Shown piece after piece: positions 16,605 to 24,605 of a stretch of 45,294 nt of DNA. The position numbers and the translations under genes were made by a program. Position 1 is the stretch's first letter, and each line of letters begins with the position of its first letter. The notes beneath the pieces were generated by a model that was not told the origin of the DNA, made no database searches, and worked only from the letters and a program-made list of their open reading frames with translations. The DNA is from an uncultured Treponema sp. (GTDB lineage: Bacteria; Spirochaetota; Spirochaetia; Treponematales; Treponemataceae), in contig CALDIB010000081.1 in NCBI GenBank assembly GCA_937902125.1, forward strand, positions 1 through 45,294, written 5' to 3'.

Positions 16605-18627
16605 GCTTTTTGGCCGCGGCCTTCTTGGGCTTGGAAGCCGTCGTCTTTGGCTTTGCGGCGGGCTTTTTGACAGGCGCTTTCTTTGCTGGAGCCGCTTTCT
16701 TCGCCGGAGTCTTATTCGCGGCGGGTTTGGCCTTTGGAGCCGCAGGTTTTTTTTCCGCAACTTTTTTGGCCGTTGTTTTCTTTTCAGCAACCTTTTTTAC
16801 AGGCGCTTTTTTAGCGGCGGGCTTTGCGGCGGTTTTCTTGACAGCCGCTTTCTTTGCGGAAGTCTTGGCCTTTGCGGGAGCGGCGGTTTTTGCCACCGTT
16901 CCCCGCTTGATTTTCCGCGTGGTGGTCATTTCAAGGGCCTTTTCCAAAATTGTAATCTTGGAAATGCGCGCGTAAGGCTGCAAGCCCTTGTTCACCTTTT
17001 CCACAATCAATTTTATTTCGTCGTAAACCCGCTTGTCTTTGGCGGCGTTGGCGCGGTCAATTTCCAAGCGGGCCAGCAAGTCGTCCGCCGGGTAAATCAA
17101 GGCTTCAATTTCTTCGGACTTGGTGGCTTCGTTGGCGATGTAGCCGCGAACCATAATTTGCTCGATGTCGTAATAAAGCTGGAAGGCGTCTTCGATTTCT
17201 TCTGGGTAGACGTTCTTTCCGCCCTCGGTGACGATAAGGTTTTTGGCGCGGCCGCTGAGCATAAGGTAATGCTCGTTGTCCAACCAACCCAAATCGCCGG
17301 TCTTTAAGAAGCCGTCCTTGGTGAACATTTCCTGAGTTTCGTAAGGCATGTTGTAGTAGCCCTGCATGACCATGGGGCCTTTTACGGCGATTTCGCCAAT
17401 GCCCTGCTCGTTGGGATTGAGAATCTTAATTTCTTCCCAAGGACTAAAATCCATGCCCACGCTTTCAATTTTAAAGCGCTCCTTGGGATTGAGCGCGATG
17501 ATTGGAGAAGTTTCAGTAAGGCCGTAGCCTTGAATAAAGTCTATGCCCAGCGCGTTGTAGCCCTTAAAAATGCTTGAGGCCAGCGGGCCGCCTCCGCAAA
17601 TTGCGACCCGGATTGTTGAAATGTTCGCGGCTTCCAAAAGGGAATGGAGCAAGTATTTTCCAACGTTCACACCCAAAAGCTTTTTTATGCCGTAGCTTAT
17701 GTTCATCAAAAGCTTGATAAAAAGCTCCACGACTTTTCCCTTGGCGGCCACGCCCTTTAGAATTCCTGTGTAAAGCTTGTTGTATAAAAGGGGAACGCCC
17801 AGCATCAAGGTGATTTTTCCTTCCTTCAATTCTTTTAGCAAGCGGGTGACGGCCATGCTCTTTCCAAAAACAATGGAGCAGCCCGCGCTCAAGGGGCAAA
17901 TCAAGGCGGCCTGCATTGTGTAGGCGTGGTGAATCGGAAGCAAGTTGTAAAAAACGTCCGTGTCGTAAAGGATGATGTTTTGCTGCGCGATGAAGCAGTC
18001 GCTGACCAAATTTTCGTGGCTGAGCATTACGCCCTTTGGAGTTCCTGTGGTTCCGCTGGTGAACAAAATGGCCGCAGTGTCCTTGTCCGACACTTCAGGA
18101 AAGGCGACGGCTTTTTTTGACGGAAGCAAATTGTAGACAAAAGTTTTTTCCTCTTTTTTTGAAAGCGAAAAAATTTTGGCGCCAAAGCGGTTCTTTAAAA
18201 GCCAATCGTATTTTTCTTCGTCAATGAAAGCCATTTTGGGCTTGGCGGTCTTTAAAAGGTTAGCCAGCTCTTCGTTGTGGAGCGCGTAGTCCATCGGGCA
18301 GGCGATGGCGCCGGCCAGCATTGAGGCGATGAAAACGGTGGCCCATTCCGGCGAGTTTTTTCCGCTGACGGCCACGCGGTCGCCCTTTTTGATTCCGTTT
18401 TGAACCATCCATTGGGCCAAAGTTTCAATGTTCCGCCAAACTTGCGTGTAAGTGTAACTTTGCTTGGCGCCGCCGTTTCCTTCAAAGTCAACAAAGCAAA
18501 TGTTGTCGGGCCAGCGCTCCATGGAAATCCGCAGCATTTGCGGCAGCGTGGGCCAATTGGCCTTGAAGAATTTTCCCCGGTAATCGTCCAAGAATCTCCA
18601 GCTTACATCGTCTCTTAACGCTTTCAT
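16597..18627 (-). CDS. Long-chain acyl-CoA synthetase (AMP-forming) with histone H1-like tail
   Basis: Activates a carboxylic (probably fatty) acid with ATP and CoA. 676 residues. The AMP-binding motif 'FTSGTTGTPKG' (189-199), 'GYGLTETSPII', 'KTGDLGW' and the C-terminal lysine region 'TTTRKIKR' show a complete ANL-family enzyme ending near residue 575. The next 101 residues (576-676) are almost only Lys, Ala, Pro, Thr and Val in repeats such as AAKKAPVKK and PAAKPK, like eukaryotic histone H1 or bacterial Hc1-type proteins. The tail is in frame and ends in KKRK. It may bind DNA, RNA or anionic lipid; the sequence alone cannot say which. No close operon partner. Confidence 0.88.
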   Translation of the reverse strand: MKALRDDVSWRFLDDYRGKFFKANWPTLPQMLRISMERWPDNICFVDFEGNGGAKQSYTYTQVWRNIETLAQWMVQNGIKKGDRVAVSGKNSPEWATVFIASMLAGAIACPMDYALHNEELANLLKTAKPKMAFIDEEKYDWLLKNRFGAKIFSLSKKEEKTFVYNLLPSKKAVAFPEVSDKDTAAILFTSGTTGTPKGVMLSHENLVSDCFIAQQNIILYDTDVFYNLLPIHHAYTMQAALICPLSAGCSIVFGKSMAVTRLLKELKEGKITLMLGVPLLYNKLYTGILKGVAAKGKVVELFIKLLMNISYGIKKLLGVNVGKYLLHSLLEAANISTIRVAICGGGPLASSIFKGYNALGIDFIQGYGLTETSPIIALNPKERFKIESVGMDFSPWEEIKILNPNEQGIGEIAVKGPMVMQGYYNMPYETQEMFTKDGFLKTGDLGWLDNEHYLMLSGRAKNLIVTEGGKNVYPEEIEDAFQLYYDIEQIMVRGYIANEATKSEEIEALIYPADDLLARLEIDRANAAKDKRVYDEIKLIVEKVNKGLQPYARISKITILEKALEMTTTRKIKRGTVAKTAAPAKAKTSAKKAAVKKTAAKPAAKKAPVKKVAEKKTTAKKVAEKKPAAPKAKPAANKTPAKKAAPAKKAPVKKPAAKPKTTASKPKKAAAKKRK

Positions 18628-18697
18628 ACACCGCCTCGACTTATAAAATTGTTCTATATATTTTAGCGCGCTTTTTCCGCCGCCGCAAGTTTTTTTG

Positions 18698-19294
18698 TTA
18701 AAGGGATCCGTTTTTTATAAAGTTGTAAAGGGTGGCCGGACAAACCTTAAGTTCTTTGCTGATTTTGGCCTTTGAGTATCCAAAAGCCAGCAAGGAGCGT
18801 ATTTTTTCCTCTTGGCCGGTCAGCTTTACATGGGAATTTTTCTTTCCTTTTGGATGGCCCAAAGTCCGCCCTTCCGCCTTTCTTCTGCGAAGGGCCTCCC
18901 GCGTCCGCTGGCTAATCAATTCCCGCTCAATTTCCGCCGAAATGCTGAAGGCAAAGGCAAGCACCTTGCTGGTAAGGTCGTCCCCCAGCCGGTAGCCTTC
19001 TTTTACCGTGTAAACGCTCACATTGCTTTCCATCAATTTGTTCAAAATGGACATAATCATAAAAATGTTTCTGCCCAGCCTGGAAAGTTCGGAGCAAACG
19101 ATTATGTCCTGGCTTTTTGTTTTTTCAATGAGCTTTCCTAAATTTCTTTTGTCGGGAGCGATTGTTCCGCTGATGGTTTCTTCAATCCATTGGTCGATTC
19201 TTAGATTGCTCTTTTTTGCGTATTTTTGAATCTCAAACCTCTGGTTTTCCACCGTCTGCTTGTCTGTGCTGACCCTAATGTAACCGTAAATCAT
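18698..19294 (-). CDS. Serine recombinase (resolvase/invertase family)
   Basis: 198 residues from ATG 19294, which has GGAGG 6 nt upstream; the frame could extend to 19357 but those residues do not fit the family. The N-terminal catalytic domain begins 'MIYGYIRVSTDKQ', with the nucleophile Ser9 and Arg7, followed by 'SELSRLGRN' and the E-helix 'EIERELISQRTREAL'. The C-terminal helix-turn-helix is 'GYSKAKISKELKVCPATLYNFI'. The size fits Hin/Tn3-resolvase types, which recombine short inverted or direct sites. I could not see paired crossover sites nearby, so whether it inverts DNA here or is a stray remnant of a mobile element is open. Confidence 0.88.
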   Translation of the reverse strand: MIYGYIRVSTDKQTVENQRFEIQKYAKKSNLRIDQWIEETISGTIAPDKRNLGKLIEKTKSQDIIVCSELSRLGRNIFMIMSILNKLMESNVSVYTVKEGYRLGDDLTSKVLAFAFSISAEIERELISQRTREALRRRKAEGRTLGHPKGKKNSHVKLTGQEEKIRSLLAFGYSKAKISKELKVCPATLYNFIKNGSL

Positions 19295-19399
19295 AGTTTC
19301 CTCCATAAGACTTTTAGATTGCGACGCAAACTTGACAAAACAAAAGGCGGACGACAATTTGGGCCGCTTTTTGTCTATGCCTCCTTATGAATTATAACC

Positions 19400-19428
19400 T
19401 TGAATTTGACCCGCCTTTGCGCTAGAAT
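19400..19428 (+). promoter_or_regulatory. Promoter of pfkA, nearly leaderless
   Basis: TTGAAT (19400-19405), a 17-nt spacer and TAGAAT (19423-19428), then only 7 nt before the ATG at 19436. No ribosome-binding site is visible. Confidence 0.55.
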
Positions 19429-19435
19429 GGTCCTT

Positions 19436-20521
19436 ATGAGCAAGACTTCTGTAAAAAAGGTGGGAATTCTCACCAGCGGGGGAGACGCCCCCGGATTGAA
19501 CGCGGCGATTCGCGGAGTTTGCCGGGCTGGAATGATTCAGTACGGAATGGAATTTTTTGGAATCAAAAACGGCTACCGGGGCCTTGTTCAAGGCAATATG
19601 GTTCCTCTCACTTCTGAAGATTTGCGGGGCATTTTGACAATTGGCGGAACCCTTTTGGGAACCAGCCGGGAAAAGCCCTTTAAGGCAAAAGAGCCGGATT
19701 CTGTCGCAAAAATGATGCCGGTGGAGGCCATAAAAAAGAATTACAAAAAATGGGGCTTGGACGCCTTGGTTTGCCTTGGCGGAAACGGCACCAACACCAC
19801 CGCCAGCCTTTTGGCCGACGAAGGCCTCAATGTCATTGGTCTTCCAAAGACAATTGACAACGACATAGTTCACACCGACATGACTTTTGGCTTTCACACC
19901 GCGCTGGACGTGGCCACCGAAGCCATTGACCGCATCCACACCACGGCCCACAGCCACAGCCGTTTGATGGTGATAGAAGTCATGGGCCACAAGGCCGGCT
20001 GGCTTGGCTTGTATTCCGGAGTGGCCGGCGGCGGAGACGTGATTCTTTTGCCTGAAATTCCTTACGACATTGACAGCGTGGCCGAAAAAGTGATGAAGCG
20101 CAAGGAAGACGGAAAGGAATTTTCCATCGTCGTCGTGGCGGAAGGCGCGCTTAACAAGGCCGAAGCCAAGCTTGACAAAAAGGCTTTTAAAAAAGCGCGC
20201 GCCGAAATGCCTTACTCCATCGCCTACCGCGTGGCCAAGGAATTGGGCGAGCGCACTAACTTAGAGTCCCGCGTGACTGTTTTGGGCTACTTGCAGCGGG
20301 GCGGAACTCCTTCGCCTTACGACAGGGTTTTGGCAAGCCAGTACGGCTGCGCCGCGGCCGACTTTTTGGCGCGCGGAGAGTTTGGAAAACTTGTGGCCCT
20401 GCAAAACCAAAAAATTGTCGGCGTTCCGTTAAAAGAAGTTGCCGGAAAAGTAAAGAACGTTCCTCTTGACCATCCCATGCTTTTGGCCGCCCGCCATTTG
20501 GGAACTTCTTTTGGAGACTGA
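19436..20521 (+). CDS. pfkA: 6-phosphofructokinase (ATP or pyrophosphate donor unclear)
   Basis: Phosphorylates fructose 6-phosphate in glycolysis. 361 residues from ATG 19436 (MSKTSVKKVGIL); an upstream TTG extension would cover the promoter. Motifs are 'TSGGDAPGLNAAIRG', 'CLGGNGTNTTA', 'PKTIDNDI' with the catalytic Asp, 'VEVMGHKAGWL'-type substrate binding and 'YLQRGGTPSPYDR'. In this family GGDG with PGTIDND means ATP, and GGDD with PKTIDND means pyrophosphate. This protein has Gly at the first site but Lys at the second, so the phosphoryl donor cannot be decided by rule. The next gene starts 2 nt after its stop. Confidence 0.92.
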   Translation: MSKTSVKKVGILTSGGDAPGLNAAIRGVCRAGMIQYGMEFFGIKNGYRGLVQGNMVPLTSEDLRGILTIGGTLLGTSREKPFKAKEPDSVAKMMPVEAIKKNYKKWGLDALVCLGGNGTNTTASLLADEGLNVIGLPKTIDNDIVHTDMTFGFHTALDVATEAIDRIHTTAHSHSRLMVIEVMGHKAGWLGLYSGVAGGGDVILLPEIPYDIDSVAEKVMKRKEDGKEFSIVVVAEGALNKAEAKLDKKAFKKARAEMPYSIAYRVAKELGERTNLESRVTVLGYLQRGGTPSPYDRVLASQYGCAAADFLARGEFGKLVALQNQKIVGVPLKEVAGKVKNVPLDHPMLLAARHLGTSFGD

Positions 20522-20523
20522 TT

Positions 20524-21519
20524 TTGCCCAAAAGCTTTAAATGCCGTCGTTGCGCCGTTTGCGACGGCAGGGCTTGCTCAGGCGAGCTTCCCGGAATGGG
20601 CGGCGTTTTTGGCGGAAAGAATTTTAGGCTGAACGTCGAAGGCTGGAAAAAAGTCCGCGCCTCAATTCCCCAAGAAAAATTGCTGGAAGCCGCCGCGTCT
20701 TTTTCTCCCAAAAAAATTCGTTTGGCTCCAATCACCGGGGCGCAAGAAAATGTCGGCTGGCCGGACGAGGAATCCTTTTACCCGCCATTTTACGCCTTTG
20801 CCGCTGGCCTTGGAATAAAGCTTGGCGTCGGCGACGGCTGCCCCGACAACAAATTGCAGGCGGGAATCGCGGCGGTTCAAGCGCTGAACAAAAAGGCTTC
20901 ACTGACCAAGACTGCGGCCGACGAGAATTGCCCGCAAGGCCAAAATGCGGCCGCCTCAAACCGCGCTCCCGATTCCGCGACTCTTTCCACGCCCAAAAAA
21001 GCGGCGGTCTTTTTAAAGCCCTACCCTCAAGAAAAACTTTTGGAGCGAGCCGAATGGGCCATGCCCGTGGCCGAATATATAGGCGTTGACATTGACGCTT
21101 ACAACATTGTCACAATGCGGAACAAGGTTCACCTGGAAAAAAAGACCGCCGCCCAATTGAACGAACTGCGCCGCGCGACAAAACTTCCCCTTGTGGTAAA
21201 GGGCGTCTTTACCCAAGAGAGCCTTGACTTAATAGAAGAGCTAAAGCCGGAAGTCGCTTACATCTCAAACCACGGCGGCCGCGTTGAAACCGACATCGGC
21301 TCCACGGCGGAATTTATGCTGGCCAACATCCCGCGCATAACAAAGAGCGCCGCCGCCGTCTGGGTGGACGGAGGCCTGCGCTCTAAAGAAGACATCGCGG
21401 CGGCTTTAGCGTTAGGCGGGGAGGAAGTGTTGCTGGGCCGCCCGATGATTAGCTCTTTTTTGGAATCCGTTACAAAAGGCTCTCAACGCATTTTTCAACC
21501 TCAGACATTTTGGCTGTAG
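20524..21519 (+). CDS. FMN-dependent alpha-hydroxy-acid oxidase/dehydrogenase-like protein
   Basis: 331 residues from a TTG codon 2 nt after pfkA, which suggests coupled translation. The C-terminal half is the FMN-binding TIM barrel: 'LVVKGVFTQESL', the 'YISNHGGR' signature with the catalytic His-Gly-Gly-Arg, 'VWVDGGLRSKEDI' and 'LGGEEVLLGRPM'. The N-terminus has four clustered cysteines (KCRRCAVCDGRACSGELPGMGG), seen in clostridial and Thermotoga relatives and possibly a metal or Fe-S site. A Lys/Ala/Pro-rich insert (~120-160) separates the halves. It may oxidise lactate, glycolate or a similar 2-hydroxy acid, which would fit a gene beside pfkA. Its last 50 nt overlap the convergent gpx gene. 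Confidence 0.8.
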   Translation: MPKSFKCRRCAVCDGRACSGELPGMGGVFGGKNFRLNVEGWKKVRASIPQEKLLEAAASFSPKKIRLAPITGAQENVGWPDEESFYPPFYAFAAGLGIKLGVGDGCPDNKLQAGIAAVQALNKKASLTKTAADENCPQGQNAAASNRAPDSATLSTPKKAAVFLKPYPQEKLLERAEWAMPVAEYIGVDIDAYNIVTMRNKVHLEKKTAAQLNELRRATKLPLVVKGVFTQESLDLIEELKPEVAYISNHGGRVETDIGSTAEFMLANIPRITKSAAAVWVDGGLRSKEDIAAALALGGEEVLLGRPMISSFLESVTKGSQRIFQPQTFWL

Positions 21520-22012
21520 GCTCAAAGCGCGCCACGACATTTCCTTCCCGGTCAACGATAAACTTGGTGAAGTTCCATTTGATGTCGGGATTGTTCTTGT
21601 AGTCCTTGTCAATTTTTTTGAGCATAAGACTCATGGCCAGCGCCGCCGGTCCTTTTCCAAAACCTTCAAAGCCTTTTTGTTCCTTTAGGAACTTGAAAAG
21701 CGGCAATTGATTTTCGCCGTTTACGTCCGACTTTTTCATTTGAGGGAATTTGGTGTTGTATTTAAGCTGGCAGAACTGGTGGATCTCTTCGTCCGTTCCA
21801 GGCGTTTGGCCGGCGAACTGGTTGCAGGGAACGTCAATCACTTCAAATCCCTTGTCGTGGAATTTTTCGTACATTTCCTCAATATCTTTGTAATGGGGAG
21901 TGAAGCCGCAGCCGGTGGCCGTGTTCACAATCAACAAAACTTTTCCCTTGAATTCTGAAAGGGAAAGCTCGTTTCCTTTTGTGTCAGGAACTGAATAATC
22001 GTAAACGCTCAT
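21470..22012 (-). CDS. Glutathione peroxidase-like thiol peroxidase (Cys form)
   Basis: 180 residues. The thioredoxin-fold peroxidase has the active-site Cys35 in 'NTATGCGFTPHY', where animal enzymes carry selenocysteine, the Gln of 'PCNQFAGQ', and the Trp-Asn of 'IKWNFTKF'. Bacterial Cys-type members usually take electrons from thioredoxin and remove hydrogen or lipid peroxides. AAAGGAG precedes the ATG. A consensus promoter overlapped by palindromes (22068-22096) suggests strong, controlled expression. The 3' end overlaps the convergent 2-hydroxy-acid oxidase-like gene by 50 bp; FMN oxidases can make H2O2. Confidence 0.93.
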   Translation of the reverse strand: MSVYDYSVPDTKGNELSLSEFKGKVLLIVNTATGCGFTPHYKDIEEMYEKFHDKGFEVIDVPCNQFAGQTPGTDEEIHQFCQLKYNTKFPQMKKSDVNGENQLPLFKFLKEQKGFEGFGKGPAALAMSLMLKKIDKDYKNNPDIKWNFTKFIVDREGNVVARFEPTAKMSEVEKCVESLL

Positions 22013-22067
22013 AAAAAATCTCCTTTTGCGGAATCTGGCGCGAGGCCGCCGCGTTTTCTTTATTCAA

Positions 22068-22096
22068 ATTATATTTGACAAAATATAATTTGTCAA
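22068..22096 (-). promoter_or_regulatory. Consensus promoter with overlapping palindromic operator, gpx
   Basis: Minus-strand TTGACA (22096-22091), exactly 17 nt, TATAAT (22073-22068). Two inverted repeats overlap it: TTGACAAA / TTTGTCAA (22075-22082 and 22089-22096) and AAATTATA / TATAATTT flanking the spacer. A repressor bound here would block RNA polymerase. Confidence 0.7.
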
Positions 22097-22121
22097 GAGG
22101 AATTTTGATTTTTTTTCGCAT

Positions 22122-22158
22122 AAAAAAACGCCGCTTTGCAAAAGCGTTGGCGGCGTTT
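22122..22158 (-). terminator. Rho-independent terminator after the FMN reductase gene
   Basis: AAACGCCGC (22126-22134) pairs with GCGGCGTTT (22150-22158), and the minus strand continues into a run of Ts. It lies about 67 nt after the stop at 22225 and ends the minus-strand series that starts near 27.4 kb. Confidence 0.75.
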
Positions 22159-22224
22159 GACGGGCAAAAAAGGCGGCATGCGCTGGCGGCATTGAACAAT
22201 AGAGCGCTTTTTGAACGGCCTTTT

Positions 22225-22809
22225 TTACCCCCTTATAAAGTTGGTGAAAACCTTTTTTTCGGCTTCTGGCTGGGGAACGCCGGCGGCCTTTCCAGCCTCT
22301 ATGCTTTTTAGAATCCAAGCCATGTTGCGTCCAATTGTCCGCATTATTTGAACGCCTTCTTCGTCCTTTGGAACGTCGTTGCCGTTTGAGCCGTGGGTCA
22401 TGTTCCAATAGCGGGAGGTGACAACCGGCTGTTGCGCGTAAGTGATGTATTTGTTCAAAACGTCAAGAGTGGCGGTGGTTCCTGCCCTGCGCGCCACAGT
22501 GACGGCGGCCGCCGGCTTGAAGCGAAGGTATTTTTCCCCTTCCCAATAAAGCCTGTCCAAAAAAGACACCATCTCGCCGGACGGTGAGGCGTAGTAAACT
22601 GGAGAGCCCAAAACGATTCCGTCGGCCTCTTGGATTTTTTCTATGGCCTCGTCAACAAGCTCCTTCATTTCGCCGGAAAGGGCGCGTTTGTCCACCCAAA
22701 AAATTTCCGTGTCAATTCCGTTTTCGTTCAAAGCGTCGGCCACGATTTTTAGCGACGTGTATGTGCTGCCTTTTTCGTTCCTGCTTCCGTTAAAAAGAAT
22801 AACTTTCAT
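22225..22809 (-). CDS. NAD(P)H-dependent FMN reductase / flavodoxin-fold oxidoreductase
   Basis: 194 residues. The flavodoxin-like fold starts 'MKVILFNGSRNEKGSTYTSL' (FMN phosphate loop) and has 'ADGIVLGSPVYYASPSGEM' for the isoalloxazine ring. It resembles the iron-sulfur-flavoprotein/NADPH-FMN reductase family but lacks the Cys cluster of the Fe-S members, so it is probably a soluble FMN-dependent quinone or flavin reductase. It starts 21 nt after the DXS-like gene on the same strand and is the last gene of the unit before the terminator, which also contains two flavodoxin-domain genes. Confidence 0.88.
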   Translation of the reverse strand: MKVILFNGSRNEKGSTYTSLKIVADALNENGIDTEIFWVDKRALSGEMKELVDEAIEKIQEADGIVLGSPVYYASPSGEMVSFLDRLYWEGEKYLRFKPAAAVTVARRAGTTATLDVLNKYITYAQQPVVTSRYWNMTHGSNGNDVPKDEEGVQIMRTIGRNMAWILKSIEAGKAAGVPQPEAEKKVFTNFIRG

Positions 22810-22830
22810 TTTATGCCTCCGTCTAATATA

Positions 22831-24588
22831 TTAGCGCAAAATCGTTTCGATGTCTTCCAAAATTTGGCTTGGCGTCATTCCAAGGCTTTTTAAAAGTTCT
22901 TCCGGCTGGTAGCGGTCGTAGAACTTTTTTTCAAGGCCGTAATTCTTCACTTTTATTTTTGAAGCGCCGTAGAAGGACGCGATTTTTTGTCCAAAGCCGC
23001 CTTCAAGAATTCCGTCTTCCAAAGTGACAACAAGGCTGTGATTTTTTTCAAGTTCTCTCAAAAGTTCTTTGTCAATGCCGGAAGCGAATCGGGGATTTAC
23101 AAGGCTGGGCTCAAAGCCCAACTTTTCTTTGACAGCCGCGGCAAGCTCTTCGCCCCGCTGGTAAAAGTCGCCCAGCGCGATTATCGCAACTTTTTGGCCT
23201 TGCTTTTCAAGGATGAATTTATTTTGGGCGCTAAAGTCGCAGTCCGCCTTTCGGTGGGCCACGGCGTTTCCGGGAATCAAAATCAAAACAGGGCGCTGAT
23301 CCTGTTCCACGCTCCAGTCAAGCATGTTCTTGTATTCCTCCGCGCTTGACGGGCAAAGAACGGCAAGCTCAGGAATGTTTGTAAAGGCGGCCAGTCCAAA
23401 AATTCCAAGGTGGGTCACATCGGTAAGGCCGTCAAACGAAGAATAATTCATTAGCATTGTGACAGGCGTTTTGTTGATGCACACGTCTTGTGAAATTTGG
23501 TCGTAGGCCCTTTGCAAGAATGTCATGTTTGTAACCACAAGAGGACGGCCGCCGTTTTTTGCGATGCCGGAAGCGATTGCCACCGCCGCTTCTTCCGCGA
23601 TGCCGGTGTCTATGTATTGATTTCCAAGTTGCGCGCGCTCTTCCGGGCCAAGGCCAACGCTCATAGGCATGGCGGGAGTTACGACAATAAATTTTTTGTC
23701 TTTCTTCGCGCGTTCCAAAATCCACTGGGGCGTCATTCCAAAATATGATTCGCCGCTTCCAAAGTCAATGGTGGGCTTTCCTGTGGCGCGGTCAAAGGGA
23801 ACGGTCCAGTGCCAAGCCTCTTTGTTTTCTTCCGCCAATTTGTAGCCCTTTCCTTTTTGCGTGTGAATGTGAACCGCGACGGGCTTTTGGGAATCTTTTA
23901 CTTTTTCAAAAACCTTGATAAGGGCGGCGATGTCGTTTCCCTTTTCCTCGTAAATGTAATCCAAGCCAAAAGCCTTAAACCAATTGTCCTTTGCGTTTCC
24001 GTTGGATTGGCGAAGCTCCCGCAAATTTTTGTAAATGCCGCCGTGGGTTTCCGCAATGGCTTGTTCGTTGTCGTTCACAATTACGATGAAGTTTGAGCCA
24101 AGCTCGCCGCCCGCGACGCTCAAGGCTTCCATGGCCTCGCCGCCTGAAAGGGAGCCGTCTCCGATTACCGCCACAATGTTTTCTTTTTTTCCAAGAAGGT
24201 CGCGGCCTTTTGCCAAGCCCAAGGCAAGCGCGATTGATGTTGAAGTGTGTCCGATGTTGAAAAAGTCGTGCTCGCTTTCGTCGGGATTTGTGTAGCCTGA
24301 ATCTTCCGAAAATCGCGCGTCGTCCAAATAGCCGGCCTTTCTTCCTGTAAGCATTTTGTGCGCGTAGCTTTGGTGGGAAACGTCAAAAACAAATTTGTCT
24401 TTTGGCGAGTCAAAGACATAATGAAGCGCGATTGTCGCTTCTACAAAACCAAAATTGGGGCCAAAGTGTCCGCCGATTTTTGTAAGGCGGTTAAAAAGGC
24501 CTTCGCGAATTTCCGCGGCCAAAGCCGGCAAGTCAGAGACCGCAATTTTTTTTACGTCGGCCGGCGAATTGATTTTTTCCAAAAACAT
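22831..24588 (-). CDS. dxs: 1-deoxy-D-xylulose-5-phosphate synthase, short form
   Basis: Thiamine-diphosphate enzyme that joins pyruvate and glyceraldehyde 3-phosphate at the entry to the non-mevalonate isoprenoid pathway (and thiamine/pyridoxal synthesis). 585 residues from ATG 24588 (AGGAG upstream). 'FDVSHQSYAHKMLTGR', 'IGHTSTSIALALG' and the ThDP motif 'GDGSLSGGEAMEAL...NDNEQ' identify the family, followed by the pyrimidine and transketolase C-terminal domains. It is shorter than typical DXS (~620-640) and diverges at usual positions (GDGALTAG), as in short DXS-like paralogues of some Firmicutes. It could be the main DXS or a paralogue. It lies 17 nt downstream of the FGE-flavodoxin gene. 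Confidence 0.82.
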   Translation of the reverse strand: MFLEKINSPADVKKIAVSDLPALAAEIREGLFNRLTKIGGHFGPNFGFVEATIALHYVFDSPKDKFVFDVSHQSYAHKMLTGRKAGYLDDARFSEDSGYTNPDESEHDFFNIGHTSTSIALALGLAKGRDLLGKKENIVAVIGDGSLSGGEAMEALSVAGGELGSNFIVIVNDNEQAIAETHGGIYKNLRELRQSNGNAKDNWFKAFGLDYIYEEKGNDIAALIKVFEKVKDSQKPVAVHIHTQKGKGYKLAEENKEAWHWTVPFDRATGKPTIDFGSGESYFGMTPQWILERAKKDKKFIVVTPAMPMSVGLGPEERAQLGNQYIDTGIAEEAAVAIASGIAKNGGRPLVVTNMTFLQRAYDQISQDVCINKTPVTMLMNYSSFDGLTDVTHLGIFGLAAFTNIPELAVLCPSSAEEYKNMLDWSVEQDQRPVLILIPGNAVAHRKADCDFSAQNKFILEKQGQKVAIIALGDFYQRGEELAAAVKEKLGFEPSLVNPRFASGIDKELLRELEKNHSLVVTLEDGILEGGFGQKIASFYGASKIKVKNYGLEKKFYDRYQPEELLKSLGMTPSQILEDIETILR

Positions 24589-24605
24589 ATTTTCTCCTAA
24601 AAATT

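Noticed and set aside
18698..19440. Phase-variable invertible segment controlled by the serine recombinase
   Set aside because: I could not find a matching pair of inverted sites flanking a promoter or gene near the recombinase.
19385..19990. 201-codon minus-strand frame opposite pfkA
   Set aside because: pfkA is unambiguous on the plus strand; the minus frame has no recognisable features.
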